Under the pieces are notes generated by a model that saw nothing but the letters and a program-made list of their open reading frames with translations, was not told the DNA's origin and did no database searches. 64,000 bases of DNA from Oceanobacillus sojae (GTDB lineage: Bacteria > Bacillota > Bacilli > Bacillales > Amphibacillaceae). Both the position numbers and the translations under genes were made by a program. Below, in pieces: positions 9,117-16,508 of the stretch; the first letter of the stretch is position 1, and every line of letters begins with the position of its first letter. The stretch spans positions 1-64,000 of the forward strand of contig NZ_BJYM01000011.1 of assembly GCF_007991515.1 (NCBI RefSeq). The letters are read 5' to 3'.

Positions 9117-9935
9117 ATGATTAACTGGCTCGAACATGCTTTAGGTACAGGATGGCTTGTCAGACCGGCTGGTGGTTTAACCGGTGAGGCATTTATAGCT
9201 GAAAAAAACGGGAAGCGATTGTTTTTGAAAAGAAACACATCGCCCTTCTTAGCGGTACTCTCTGCGGAAGGAATTGTACCAAAGCTTATTTGGACAAAGA
9301 GAATAGAAAATGGTGATGTTATTACCGCTCAAGAATGGCTGGAAGGGCGTTCTTTGAATGAAGAAGAAATGAAGCAGCAAGCTGTGGCTGATTTATTGTA
9401 TAAAATACATCATTCCTCTGAATTAATGCATATGCTATTGAAAATGGGGAAAAAACCGACAACTTCAGACGAAAGTTTTTCGAAACTATGTCTGCAGTTA
9501 GAAGAGAATGGTTTACTATATGAACAAAAAGAAGTAAAGGAAGCAATTGGTTTATTAGAAATAATGCTTCCTTACACTAGAAACCAAAAATTGGCAGTTT
9601 GCCATTGTGATATGAATCATAATAATTTAATTTTAACAAAAGATAATATGATTTATTTAATTGATTGGGATAATGCAACCATTGCTGACCCTGCGACGGA
9701 TATTGGTATGCTCTTAAAATGGTATATACCCCGGGAAAAATGGGAAAAGTGGCTTATCAATTACGGAATAGAGCCAGATAGACAATGGTTTATTCGCATG
9801 TACTGGTATCTGCTTCAGGACAATCTGCAATTCTTATGCTGGCACTTTGCGCGGCATGAGAACGGAAAGGTTCAGCAGAGATTAAAGGAATTACTGGAAA
9901 TCAATTGGTCGATTAAGGATTTTATCGTATCATAA
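9117..9935 (+). CDS. ytmP: YtmP-like phosphotransferase (choline/aminoglycoside kinase fold)
   Basis: The 272-residue protein carries the protein-kinase-like phosphotransferase active site: HCDMNHNN (H163, catalytic D165, N170) and the metal-binding LIDWDNA (about 181-187). The N-lobe has KNGKRLFLKRN with a likely ATP-binding lysine. The small-molecule substrate is unknown. Order ytlR-ytmP-ytzH-trmB matches B. subtilis. The ATG at 9117 is preceded by the weak purine-rich GGGAAG; an upstream TTG start would add 11 residues without a better site. Confidence 0.8.
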   Translation: MINWLEHALGTGWLVRPAGGLTGEAFIAEKNGKRLFLKRNTSPFLAVLSAEGIVPKLIWTKRIENGDVITAQEWLEGRSLNEEEMKQQAVADLLYKIHHSSELMHMLLKMGKKPTTSDESFSKLCLQLEENGLLYEQKEVKEAIGLLEIMLPYTRNQKLAVCHCDMNHNNLILTKDNMIYLIDWDNATIADPATDIGMLLKWYIPREKWEKWLINYGIEPDRQWFIRMYWYLLQDNLQFLCWHFARHENGKVQQRLKELLEINWSIKDFIVS

Positions 9936-9952
9936 ATTGTATGAACCAGTTT

Positions 9953-10234
9953 TTATAGGTTTTGCTGGACTGTATTAATCCAGTGGCTGATCTGATCCTG
10001 ATGATTTTCAATATGTCTGGCGCAATCGGATACGCCAGTTCCCGTTTTTCCGTATTGATGAATGCTTGTCAGGACATCCTGAATATCCTGGTCAGACAGA
10101 TCCTTTTTGGCTAATATGGAAGCAGTAAGCCGTTCCAGTTGAGCATATTCATTAGGAGATCCGGAAGAATTAGATTGATGTTCATCCAGAATATCACATA
10201 GTAGCTGCAGTTTGTTTTCTAAAGATAATTGCAT
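9953..10234 (-). CDS. ytzH: YtzH-like family protein
   Basis: The 93-residue, mostly helical acidic protein matches the YtzH type in size and position: it is transcribed against ytmP and trmB, between them. It has no membrane segment or recognised catalytic motif. The ATG has a strong ribosome binding site (AGGAATGAGGTG). Function is unknown. Confidence 0.75.
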   Translation of the reverse strand: MQLSLENKLQLLCDILDEHQSNSSGSPNEYAQLERLTASILAKKDLSDQDIQDVLTSIHQYGKTGTGVSDCARHIENHQDQISHWINTVQQNL

Positions 10235-10414
10235 TTTAATTCACCTCATTCCTGAGAATAGTTTAAACGAATGGTCATTTATTATTCACGGCTGATTAAC
10301 TTAACTGATCTCCTTTTAAACAGCAGGAAACATAAGCTATGTTTTTTATGTCCTGGGAGTTTGGTTTTCTGACGTTATATCATAAGTAAAAGTAATAAAG
10401 TGAGGATAGTTTAT

Positions 10415-11050
10415 ATGAGACAAAGATATAAGCCTTGGGCTGACGATTATTTAAAAGAAAAAAATCATATTGCATTAGAAAATCCCAGTCTGAATAAAGG
10501 GAAATGGAGCAGCGTTTTTGGAAATGAAAATCCAATTCATGTAGAAATAGGCTCAGGTAAAGGACAATTCATCACAGGGATGGCAAAACAGTATCCGGAC
10601 ATTAATTTTATTGGTATAGAAGTTGCCAAAAGTATTATTGTTTCAACAGTTCAAAAGGTTGATGAAGCTGGCCTGTCTAATATCCGCCTTTTAAATGAGG
10701 ATGCGAATGATATCCGTTCTTTATTTGCGGATAATGAAGTTGAACAGATTTACTTAAACTTTTCCGATCCCTGGCCAAAAAATCGGCATGAGAAGCGACG
10801 CTTGACTTATAAGAGCTTTTTAGAGCAGTATCAGGATATTTTGCCTGACGAAGGCCAAATCGTTCTGAAAACAGACAATAGAGGATTATTTGAGTATTCC
10901 CTGGTCAGTTTTTCAGAATATGGGATGAAGCTTGTTGAAGTGAACCTGGACCTGCACGCAATAGAAGATGAAAAAAATGTGAAAACAGAGTATGAAGAAA
11001 AGTTTTCTTCGAAGGGCCATGTTATCTATCGCTGTAAAGCAAAATTCTAA
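10415..11050 (+). CDS. trmB: tRNA (guanine-N7-)-methyltransferase TrmB
   Basis: The 211-residue enzyme uses S-adenosylmethionine to make m7G46 in the tRNA variable loop. The Rossmann-like SAM-binding motif EIGSGKGQF sits at 44-52; the family motif FSDPWPKNRHEKRRL lies at about 117-131 and T-D-N near 155 completes the site. The N-terminus MRQRYKPWADDYL is typical of Bacillus TrmB, which supports the ATG at 10415 (GAGGAT upstream) over a GTG 15 nt earlier. Confidence 0.93.
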   Translation: MRQRYKPWADDYLKEKNHIALENPSLNKGKWSSVFGNENPIHVEIGSGKGQFITGMAKQYPDINFIGIEVAKSIIVSTVQKVDEAGLSNIRLLNEDANDIRSLFADNEVEQIYLNFSDPWPKNRHEKRRLTYKSFLEQYQDILPDEGQIVLKTDNRGLFEYSLVSFSEYGMKLVEVNLDLHAIEDEKNVKTEYEEKFSSKGHVIYRCKAKF

Positions 11051-11067
11051 TCTTTACAAATGCATGA

Positions 11068-11097
11068 TTGACAGTTATTGCATTTATTTGTCATAAT
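11068..11097 (+). promoter_or_regulatory. Sigma-A-type promoter of pyrP
   Basis: A consensus -35 TTGACA (11068-11073) is followed 18 nt later by CATAAT (11092-11097). It lies about 35-40 nt upstream of the PyrR element, as expected for an attenuated pyr leader. Confidence 0.6.
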
Positions 11098-11130
11098 ATA
11101 ATATGATATTATCGTATGTAATGAACCTTT

Positions 11131-11249
11131 AATCTGGTCCAGTGAGGCTGGTAAGGTCAATCGGATAAAGCAAAATATATGTTCCTTTAGAGGATAATGT
11201 TCCTTTGTGAATTCTGACACCTTACCTTCCGCATGGGTAAGGTGTCTTT
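11131..11249 (+). promoter_or_regulatory. PyrR-binding attenuator leader
   Basis: 11137-11156 reads GGTCCAGTGAGGCTGGTAAG, fitting the conserved PyrR-binding anti-antiterminator loop (UCCAG-GAGGCU-G-AAGG). A terminator follows: GACACCTTACC (11216-11226) pairs with GGTAAGGTGTC (11236-11246), then TTTA. The segment GGTAAGGT occurs both in the PyrR hairpin (11150-11157) and in the terminator 3' arm (11236-11243). Either copy can pair with ACCTTACC (11219-11226), so an antiterminator and the terminator are mutually exclusive. In B. subtilis, UMP-bound PyrR favours termination. Confidence 0.9.
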
Positions 11250-11297
11250 AGATTAGACAAAATAAATATGGAATTTACATAGAAGGGACAGATAGCT

Positions 11298-12563
11298 ATG
11301 AAATCAAGGGAAATACAAGTACATGAACGGCCGCCGCTATTACAGAGCTTGCCTTTAAGCCTGCAGCATTTATTTGCTATGTTTGGTTCAACCGTTTTAG
11401 TTCCGATTTTATTTAATGTAGATCCAGCTACCATTTTAATGATGAATGGCTTTGGAACACTACTATATATTCTTATTACAAAAGGAAAAATTCCTGCATA
11501 CTTAGGATCGAGCTTTGCCTTTATCTCGCCAGTTACAATGGTTCTGACGAATGGCGGAGGATATGGTGCAGCGCTCGGTGGATTCTTTGTGGTAGGCCTT
11601 GTCTTAACCTTAATTGGGGTTATTGTAAAATACGCAGGCACGAGCTGGATCGATGTGATTTTCCCGCCTGCTGCCATGGGAGCAATTGTTGCGGTTATCG
11701 GGCTTGAACTTGTACCTAATGCTGCAGATATGGCTGGCCTGTTGCCTGGGGAAGAGGCTTCCAGAGATATGACAGCTATTACAATATCTTTATTGACTTT
11801 AGGAGCAACCATTATTTACTGGGTAACCTTAAGAGGATTCCTGAAAATTATTCCAATTTTACTCGGGATAGTAACTGGGTACGTTATTGCAACAATGTTC
11901 GGGATTGTCGATTATTCAGCAGTACGTGAGGCTGCCTGGATTCAAATGCCGACATATTATCAAATTGAATTTAACTGGTCTGATATTCTTATTATCTTAC
12001 CGGCCGCACTTGTTCTGGTGCCGGAGCATATTGGACATTTAGTGGTTACTGGGAATATTGTAAAGAAAGATATGGTAAAGGATCCCGGCTTGGACCGGTC
12101 ATTATTTGGTAACGGTATTTCCACAATGATTTCCAGCTTTTTCGGATCGACACCAAATACAACATATGGCGAGAATATAGGTGTTCTCGCGATTACAAGA
12201 GTATATTCTACATGGATTATTGGCGGAGCAGCAGTACTTGCAATTCTTCTTTCGTTCTGTGGAAAACTGGCTGCCTTGATTTCGTCTATTCCAACACCTG
12301 TTATGGGTGGGATTTCTTTATTATTATTTGGTATTATCGCAGTAAGCGGCTTGCGCATGCTTGTAGAGCAGCAGATTGATTATAATAAATCACAAAATCT
12401 GATACTGACCTGTGTCGTATTAGCAATTGGAGTAAGCGGAGCAACCATTCAACTGGGAACAGTAGAGCTGAAAGGGATGGGACTGGCAACAATTGTAGCT
12501 ATTTTAATCAGTCTATTCTTTAAGCTGTTAGATATATTAAACTTATCAAATGAAGATAAGTAG
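11298..12563 (+). CDS. pyrP: Uracil permease (NCS2 family)
   Basis: The 421-residue polytopic protein belongs to the nucleobase/cation symporter-2 family. It has the PyrP/UraA N-terminus (LPLSLQHLFAMFGSTVLVPIL), TM-spanning repeats with the substrate-site segment VPEHIGHLVV (about residues 242-251), and NTTYGENIGVLAITRVYS (about 289-306), which is diagnostic for uracil rather than xanthine carriers. The PyrR leader directly upstream also argues for uracil. It is a single-gene transcription unit here, unlike the pyr operon of B. subtilis in which pyrP sits inside the biosynthetic cluster. Confidence 0.93.
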   Translation: MKSREIQVHERPPLLQSLPLSLQHLFAMFGSTVLVPILFNVDPATILMMNGFGTLLYILITKGKIPAYLGSSFAFISPVTMVLTNGGGYGAALGGFFVVGLVLTLIGVIVKYAGTSWIDVIFPPAAMGAIVAVIGLELVPNAADMAGLLPGEEASRDMTAITISLLTLGATIIYWVTLRGFLKIIPILLGIVTGYVIATMFGIVDYSAVREAAWIQMPTYYQIEFNWSDILIILPAALVLVPEHIGHLVVTGNIVKKDMVKDPGLDRSLFGNGISTMISSFFGSTPNTTYGENIGVLAITRVYSTWIIGGAAVLAILLSFCGKLAALISSIPTPVMGGISLLLFGIIAVSGLRMLVEQQIDYNKSQNLILTCVVLAIGVSGATIQLGTVELKGMGLATIVAILISLFFKLLDILNLSNEDK

Positions 12564-12592
12564 GGAAGTACAAAATAAATAATTTACGAAAA

Positions 12593-12659
12593 AGAGAACT
12601 TTAGCAGTATTTAAATTCTAACTAGAGAAATTATATGCTGCTTTAAAGTTCTTTTTTTC
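12593..12659 (+). terminator. Terminator of pyrP
   Basis: A long imperfect stem pairs AGAACTTTA-GCAG (from 12595) with CTGC-TTTAAAGTTCT (to 12651) and ends in seven T residues. Confidence 0.7.
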
Positions 12660-13230
12660 TATTATAAATTTTTCCATATTAATAAAATTGTAATGAAATA
12701 TAGAAAGCGATACCAAATCAAGCGTTATAACATTTTATTAGCTGTTCTATAATAGAACTCAGTTATATCAAGCTGTAAAGCCTGTTAAATTCTTATTGAC
12801 GAGTGGTCCCATTGGTGATAATATGTCGATTATCGACAAAATGATTTGATTATTGACAATTGATTTGAAGCAGAGAGTATTACCTGGAAACAAATTATTC
12901 ATTGAATACTTTGAAAACGAAGCAGTGCCATACTTTCATGGGCTGTATTTTTTACTCTTAGAATATGAATTTTTTTCAGAGATGTATTTTATGATATTAA
13001 AATCTTTTATGTAATGCGGATAAGTAATTTCTCCAGAAATGGAAATCTTTTATTACGCAGTAAATAGTCAGAAAAATATGTGAATGAAATATTAATCTCA
13101 ATATATTTAATTTACAAAATTTTTCAATCGAATTGTTAAACTAGATATTGATTGTCTTTAGTCGTAAAAATGTTCATAACCTTTTTGAAGACAGACAACA
13201 AGAAAAAACAATTAAATTTTTGGAGGATGA
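12660..13230 (+). promoter_or_regulatory. Long leader with promoter, palindromic operator and hairpin
   Basis: No gene is seen in this 571-bp stretch. A promoter-like TTGACG (12796-12801), 17-nt gap, TAATAT (12819-12824) is followed at once by a perfect 15-bp palindrome, TGTCGAT-T-ATCGACA (12824-12838), positioned like an operator over the start site. A second TTGACA lies at 12853. A hairpin with a T-rich tail (about 12923-12957) could end a short transcript or act as an attenuator about 270 nt before the next gene. No known riboswitch class was recognised. Confidence 0.45.
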
Positions 13231-14424
13231 ATGAGCATGTCACAGATGTTTGCGTTAGTACTTATTGTTTTGATTTTATATATAGGAGATGTAGTTGCTG
13301 CGAGAACAAAAGCCTGGGTGCCGTCGATTTTTGTCTGTGCAGTATTGTTTTTAGCAGGATATTGGACCTTCTTCCCGGAAGATATTGTTGCCGTAGCTGG
13401 AATACCTCCTGTGGTTGCTACCGCACTTATGTACCTATTGATTGTAAATATGGGTACACTCTTATCTTTACAGGAGCTGAAAGCACAATGGAAAACGATT
13501 TTAATTGCACTTGGCGGTATTTTAGGTGTTGTTGCCTTTTTACTTAGCTTTGGTACCATGCTCTTTGGGTTTCAGGCTATGGTTGTTGCTGTACCGCCAT
13601 TAGTAGGTGGACTGGTATCTTCACTGATTATGTCAGAAGGAGCAGCAGATGCTGGGCTTGTCAGCTTATCCGTATTTGCAATTGTTATCTATGTCATGCA
13701 AGGGTTTGCCGGTTACCCATTAACATCAGTTATGCTGAAAAAAGAAGGAAAACATTTATTGGGACAAATTCGCAGTGGTGAATTAAAATCAGTTGATGAT
13801 GAAGGTAAAGGAACAGTGAAAGAATACGAGGGTGCGAAATTATTTAAAAAGCTGCCTGAACAATATCATACAAGTTATTTCATATTTTTTAGATTAGCAT
13901 TCACTGGTTTTCTAGCTTATTTCGTTTCTACTTTGCTGGAACCGCTGGTAACTGTCAGTCCAATGGTACTTTGTCTGTTGTTTGGGGTAATCGGAAGAAG
14001 TATCGGCTTCTTAGAAAAGCAGGCATTGCAAAAAGCAAATGGTTTTGGCTTTGCTATGTTAGGATTAATGCTATATGTTCTTGATGGATTAAGAAATGCT
14101 ACTCCTGGAATGATGCTTGACATCATTTACTTATTAGTTGGAAGTATTCTTTTAGCAGTTATTGGGATGTACATTTTCTCCTTTATTGTTGGAAAGCTAT
14201 TAAAAGTCAGCAAGGCAATGGCATATGCAATCTCGTTAACTGCCTTCTATGGTTTCCCGGCAGATTACGTTATTACAAATGAGGTTATTAATTCTTTAAC
14301 AAAGGATCCAAAGGAAAGAGAAATTTTAACGAGTCATATGCTTTCCCCGATGTTAGTTGGAGGATTTGTGACGGTGACGATTGTATCTGTTATACTAGCA
14401 GGTGTATTTGTTAATTTCTTATAA
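13231..14424 (+). CDS. Polytopic membrane protein, putative transporter
   Basis: The 397-residue protein is very hydrophobic, with about 10-12 membrane helices in two halves separated by a charged loop (about residues 172-210). Segments such as VPPLVGGLVSSLIMSEGAAD (about 124-143) and FYGFPADYVITNEVINS (about 339-355) recall the re-entrant, glycine-rich motifs of the ESS/2-hydroxycarboxylate/GltS-type secondary carriers, but I cannot name the family. It is 27 nt upstream of an M20 ureidohydrolase gene, so uptake of a carbamoylated or ureido compound is a reasonable inference. GGAGG ends 4 nt before the first ATG and 10 nt before the ATG two codons later, so the start could be either. Confidence 0.7.
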   Translation: MSMSQMFALVLIVLILYIGDVVAARTKAWVPSIFVCAVLFLAGYWTFFPEDIVAVAGIPPVVATALMYLLIVNMGTLLSLQELKAQWKTILIALGGILGVVAFLLSFGTMLFGFQAMVVAVPPLVGGLVSSLIMSEGAADAGLVSLSVFAIVIYVMQGFAGYPLTSVMLKKEGKHLLGQIRSGELKSVDDEGKGTVKEYEGAKLFKKLPEQYHTSYFIFFRLAFTGFLAYFVSTLLEPLVTVSPMVLCLLFGVIGRSIGFLEKQALQKANGFGFAMLGLMLYVLDGLRNATPGMMLDIIYLLVGSILLAVIGMYIFSFIVGKLLKVSKAMAYAISLTAFYGFPADYVITNEVINSLTKDPKEREILTSHMLSPMLVGGFVTVTIVSVILAGVFVNFL

Positions 14425-14451
14425 GTATGTATTTAATGGAGGTATCTTCAC

Positions 14452-15681
14452 ATGATAGCTAGTCAGGAACGGATTGAAAAGCATATTAATAGTTTAAGTA
14501 AATATACAGCCACACCAAATCAGGGAACGACGCGTTTAACGTATAGTGAAGAGGATTTACAGGCCCGCACCTATATAAAAGAGCAGATGAAAACATACGG
14601 ACTGAAAGTAAGAGAAGATGGTCTCGGTAATATTTTTGGCAAGCTCGAGGGTGAAAAGAAGGATGCGCCAAGTGTTATCGTAGGCTCTCACTTTGACAGT
14701 GTTCCGAATGGAGGAGATTATGATGGCCCTGCCGGTGTTGTTGCTGGATTAGAGATAGCAGCACTATTTCAGGAAAATCATATCAAGCCGGCACATCCAC
14801 TGGAAATTATTGCGATGATTGAAGAAGAAGGATCTAGATTCGGCGGCGGTTTAATGGGGTCAAGAGGAATTGCAGGATATCTTCAAAAGGATGATATAAA
14901 ACAGCTTAAAGATAAAAATGGCATCTCTGTGCCGGAAGCTATGGAAGAGATTGGTTTAGATCCTTCCTTAGAGGTAAAACGTGACCCAAAAACAATAAAA
15001 GCATTTTTAGAAATGCATATTGAACAAGGGCCTCTTTTAGAAGAAGAGCAAATTTCGGTTGGTGTAGTGGAATCTATTGTCGGGTTAACACAGCTTGAAG
15101 TAACTATTTCCGGAAAAGCCGGACATGCTGGTACAACACCGATGGATCGTCGCTCAGATGCGTTGGTAGCAGCGGCGAATATTATTGCTAAGCTCCCGCA
15201 GATTGCAATAGAAGAAGGAGAAGGGACAGTTACAACAGTAGGAAGACATGAGGTATTTCCTAATGGAGCTAATGTTATCCCGGATAAAGTAACGTTCTCT
15301 GTCGATATTCGTTCAAGCAAAGAAGAGCATATTAAAAATGTAGTACAAAAAGTAAAAGACTTCATTGCGTCTTATGAAAAGGATAATATCCAGGCTGAAG
15401 TGGAGCAATCGCTGTACATGCAGCCAAAGGAATTAAATCAAGAAATCTGTTCTCTGCTGCAAGCATCCTGTGAACAGCTGGATATCTCCTATATCACCAT
15501 GCACAGTGGAGCAGGACATGATGCGATGGTTCTTTCTGATATAACGGAGGTCGGATTGATTTTTGTTCCCAGCAAAGACGGGCTCAGTCATTGTCCGGAG
15601 GAGTGGACGGCAACACATGAGCTTGCTGCTGGTGTGGAAGTATTGTATGAAACTGCATTAAAATTAACAAAAAAATCCTAG
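14452..15681 (+). CDS. M20-family Zn-dependent amidohydrolase (N-carbamoyl-amino acid hydrolase / allantoate amidohydrolase)
   Basis: The 409-residue dinuclear metallohydrolase shows the family's ligands in order: GSHFDSVPNGGDYDGPAG (H80 and D91), EEEGSRF (about 124-130), HIEQGPLLE (about 192-200), the dimerisation-domain motif GKAGHAGTTPM (about 222-232), and a C-terminal SGAGHDA (about 349-355). Family members cleave N-carbamoyl-L-amino acids, beta-ureidopropionate or allantoate with release of ammonia and CO2. No other purine- or hydantoin-degradation genes are nearby, so the substrate stays open. GGAGG precedes the ATG. It is co-transcribed with the transporter and ends at a terminator. 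Confidence 0.85.
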   Translation: MIASQERIEKHINSLSKYTATPNQGTTRLTYSEEDLQARTYIKEQMKTYGLKVREDGLGNIFGKLEGEKKDAPSVIVGSHFDSVPNGGDYDGPAGVVAGLEIAALFQENHIKPAHPLEIIAMIEEEGSRFGGGLMGSRGIAGYLQKDDIKQLKDKNGISVPEAMEEIGLDPSLEVKRDPKTIKAFLEMHIEQGPLLEEEQISVGVVESIVGLTQLEVTISGKAGHAGTTPMDRRSDALVAAANIIAKLPQIAIEEGEGTVTTVGRHEVFPNGANVIPDKVTFSVDIRSSKEEHIKNVVQKVKDFIASYEKDNIQAEVEQSLYMQPKELNQEICSLLQASCEQLDISYITMHSGAGHDAMVLSDITEVGLIFVPSKDGLSHCPEEWTATHELAAGVEVLYETALKLTKKS

Positions 15682-15703
15682 TGCTTAGGCACTGGGTTTT
15701 TTT
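15677..15703 (+). terminator. Terminator of the transporter/hydrolase pair
   Basis: An 8-bp stem (CCTAGTGC with GCACTGGG, 15677-15696) overlaps the stop codon and is followed by a T-run. Confidence 0.8.
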
Positions 15704-15803
15704 GTTGTCGATAGCTTTTCGTATAAATAAAAGTCTGGTTCTGGCAGGTATTTATAAAAGAATGATATATTTAAATAAAATAATACGAAGGATGGATTTT
15801 AGC

Positions 15804-16250
15804 TTGAGAACCCAACTGAAAGAATTAGAGAAGAACTTTCGAACATTAGCAGAAGAGCAGCAGGTACAGAGTCAAAAAAGTTTTCACGATATGTTGGGAG
15901 TTTATTATAGAGACGATATTTCTGAAGAGGCTGCTAAGAAAGGTCTGAAAAAACTGGCTCCTGATTTTCCAAAAGGAGTACTGGAAGGTATGAGCTTCGC
16001 TAATGAACAGGTAGCAAACTATATTTCGAGTATCCTTAGTACTACTGATAAATTAACGGGGGAAAATGTACAGGACTTATTATCATATATGGATAAAAAT
16101 AATTCTGTGAAGGAAGAGGCGTTGGAGGATTCAATTTCGGAGTATCGAAAAATCTTGAAATATGGAATAAAATTAGGATTTAACATGGCTAAATTGGAAA
16201 TAGAAAAAAATTTCATTCTTCAATATGATATATTGTTAGTAAAAGATTGA
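15804..16250 (+). CDS. Hypothetical protein, helical
   Basis: A 148-residue, charged and mostly helical protein with no signal peptide or membrane segment. The N-terminal region (about 1-20) has coiled-coil character (LKELEKNFRTLAEEQQ). I do not recognise a family. The frame continues upstream to 15681, but that part crosses a terminator and looks non-coding. TTG at 15804 has AAGGA 11 nt upstream; ATG at 15792 is in frame but AAGGA abuts it. The intergenic stretch after it (16251-16508) is very A/T-rich. Confidence 0.5.
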   Translation: MRTQLKELEKNFRTLAEEQQVQSQKSFHDMLGVYYRDDISEEAAKKGLKKLAPDFPKGVLEGMSFANEQVANYISSILSTTDKLTGENVQDLLSYMDKNNSVKEEALEDSISEYRKILKYGIKLGFNMAKLEIEKNFILQYDILLVKD

Positions 16251-16424
16251 TACAACATAAAATATCACTGGCAATGTATTAATTAATTACATTGATGCAT
16301 TTTGAATAATAAAAGTGATGAAAAATAAACAGCAAAAAAGCCGACCAAAAAATAGCAGGCTTTATATCTATGTATTGATTAATTTATTCAACAATGATAA
16401 AATATAAAAGTTAAAGATATACTT

Positions 16425-16462
16425 TATAATATACACGTATATACTATCATTATACAGTATAA
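16425..16462 (+). promoter_or_regulatory. Palindromes in the helD promoter region
   Basis: A TATAAT (16425-16430) is followed by a dyad ATATA-CACG-TATAT (within 16429-16443) and a perfect 13-bp palindrome TTATAC-A-GTATAA (16450-16462). They lie 47-85 nt before the helD start, where a repressor could bind. No matching -35 is convincing. Confidence 0.35.
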
Positions 16463-16508
16463 GAATATATATGTCAACTATTTGTTTCGGTTTTAAAGGA
16501 GGAAGTTG

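Noticed and set aside
11131-11249. Purine or other riboswitch before the NCS2 permease
   Set aside because: The GTCCAGTGAGGCTGG-TAAGG core is the PyrR element; purine-aptamer features are missing.
11222-11812. Long minus-strand frame opposite pyrP
   Set aside because: It is the shadow of the permease frame, would cross the pyrP leader terminator, and has low-complexity composition.
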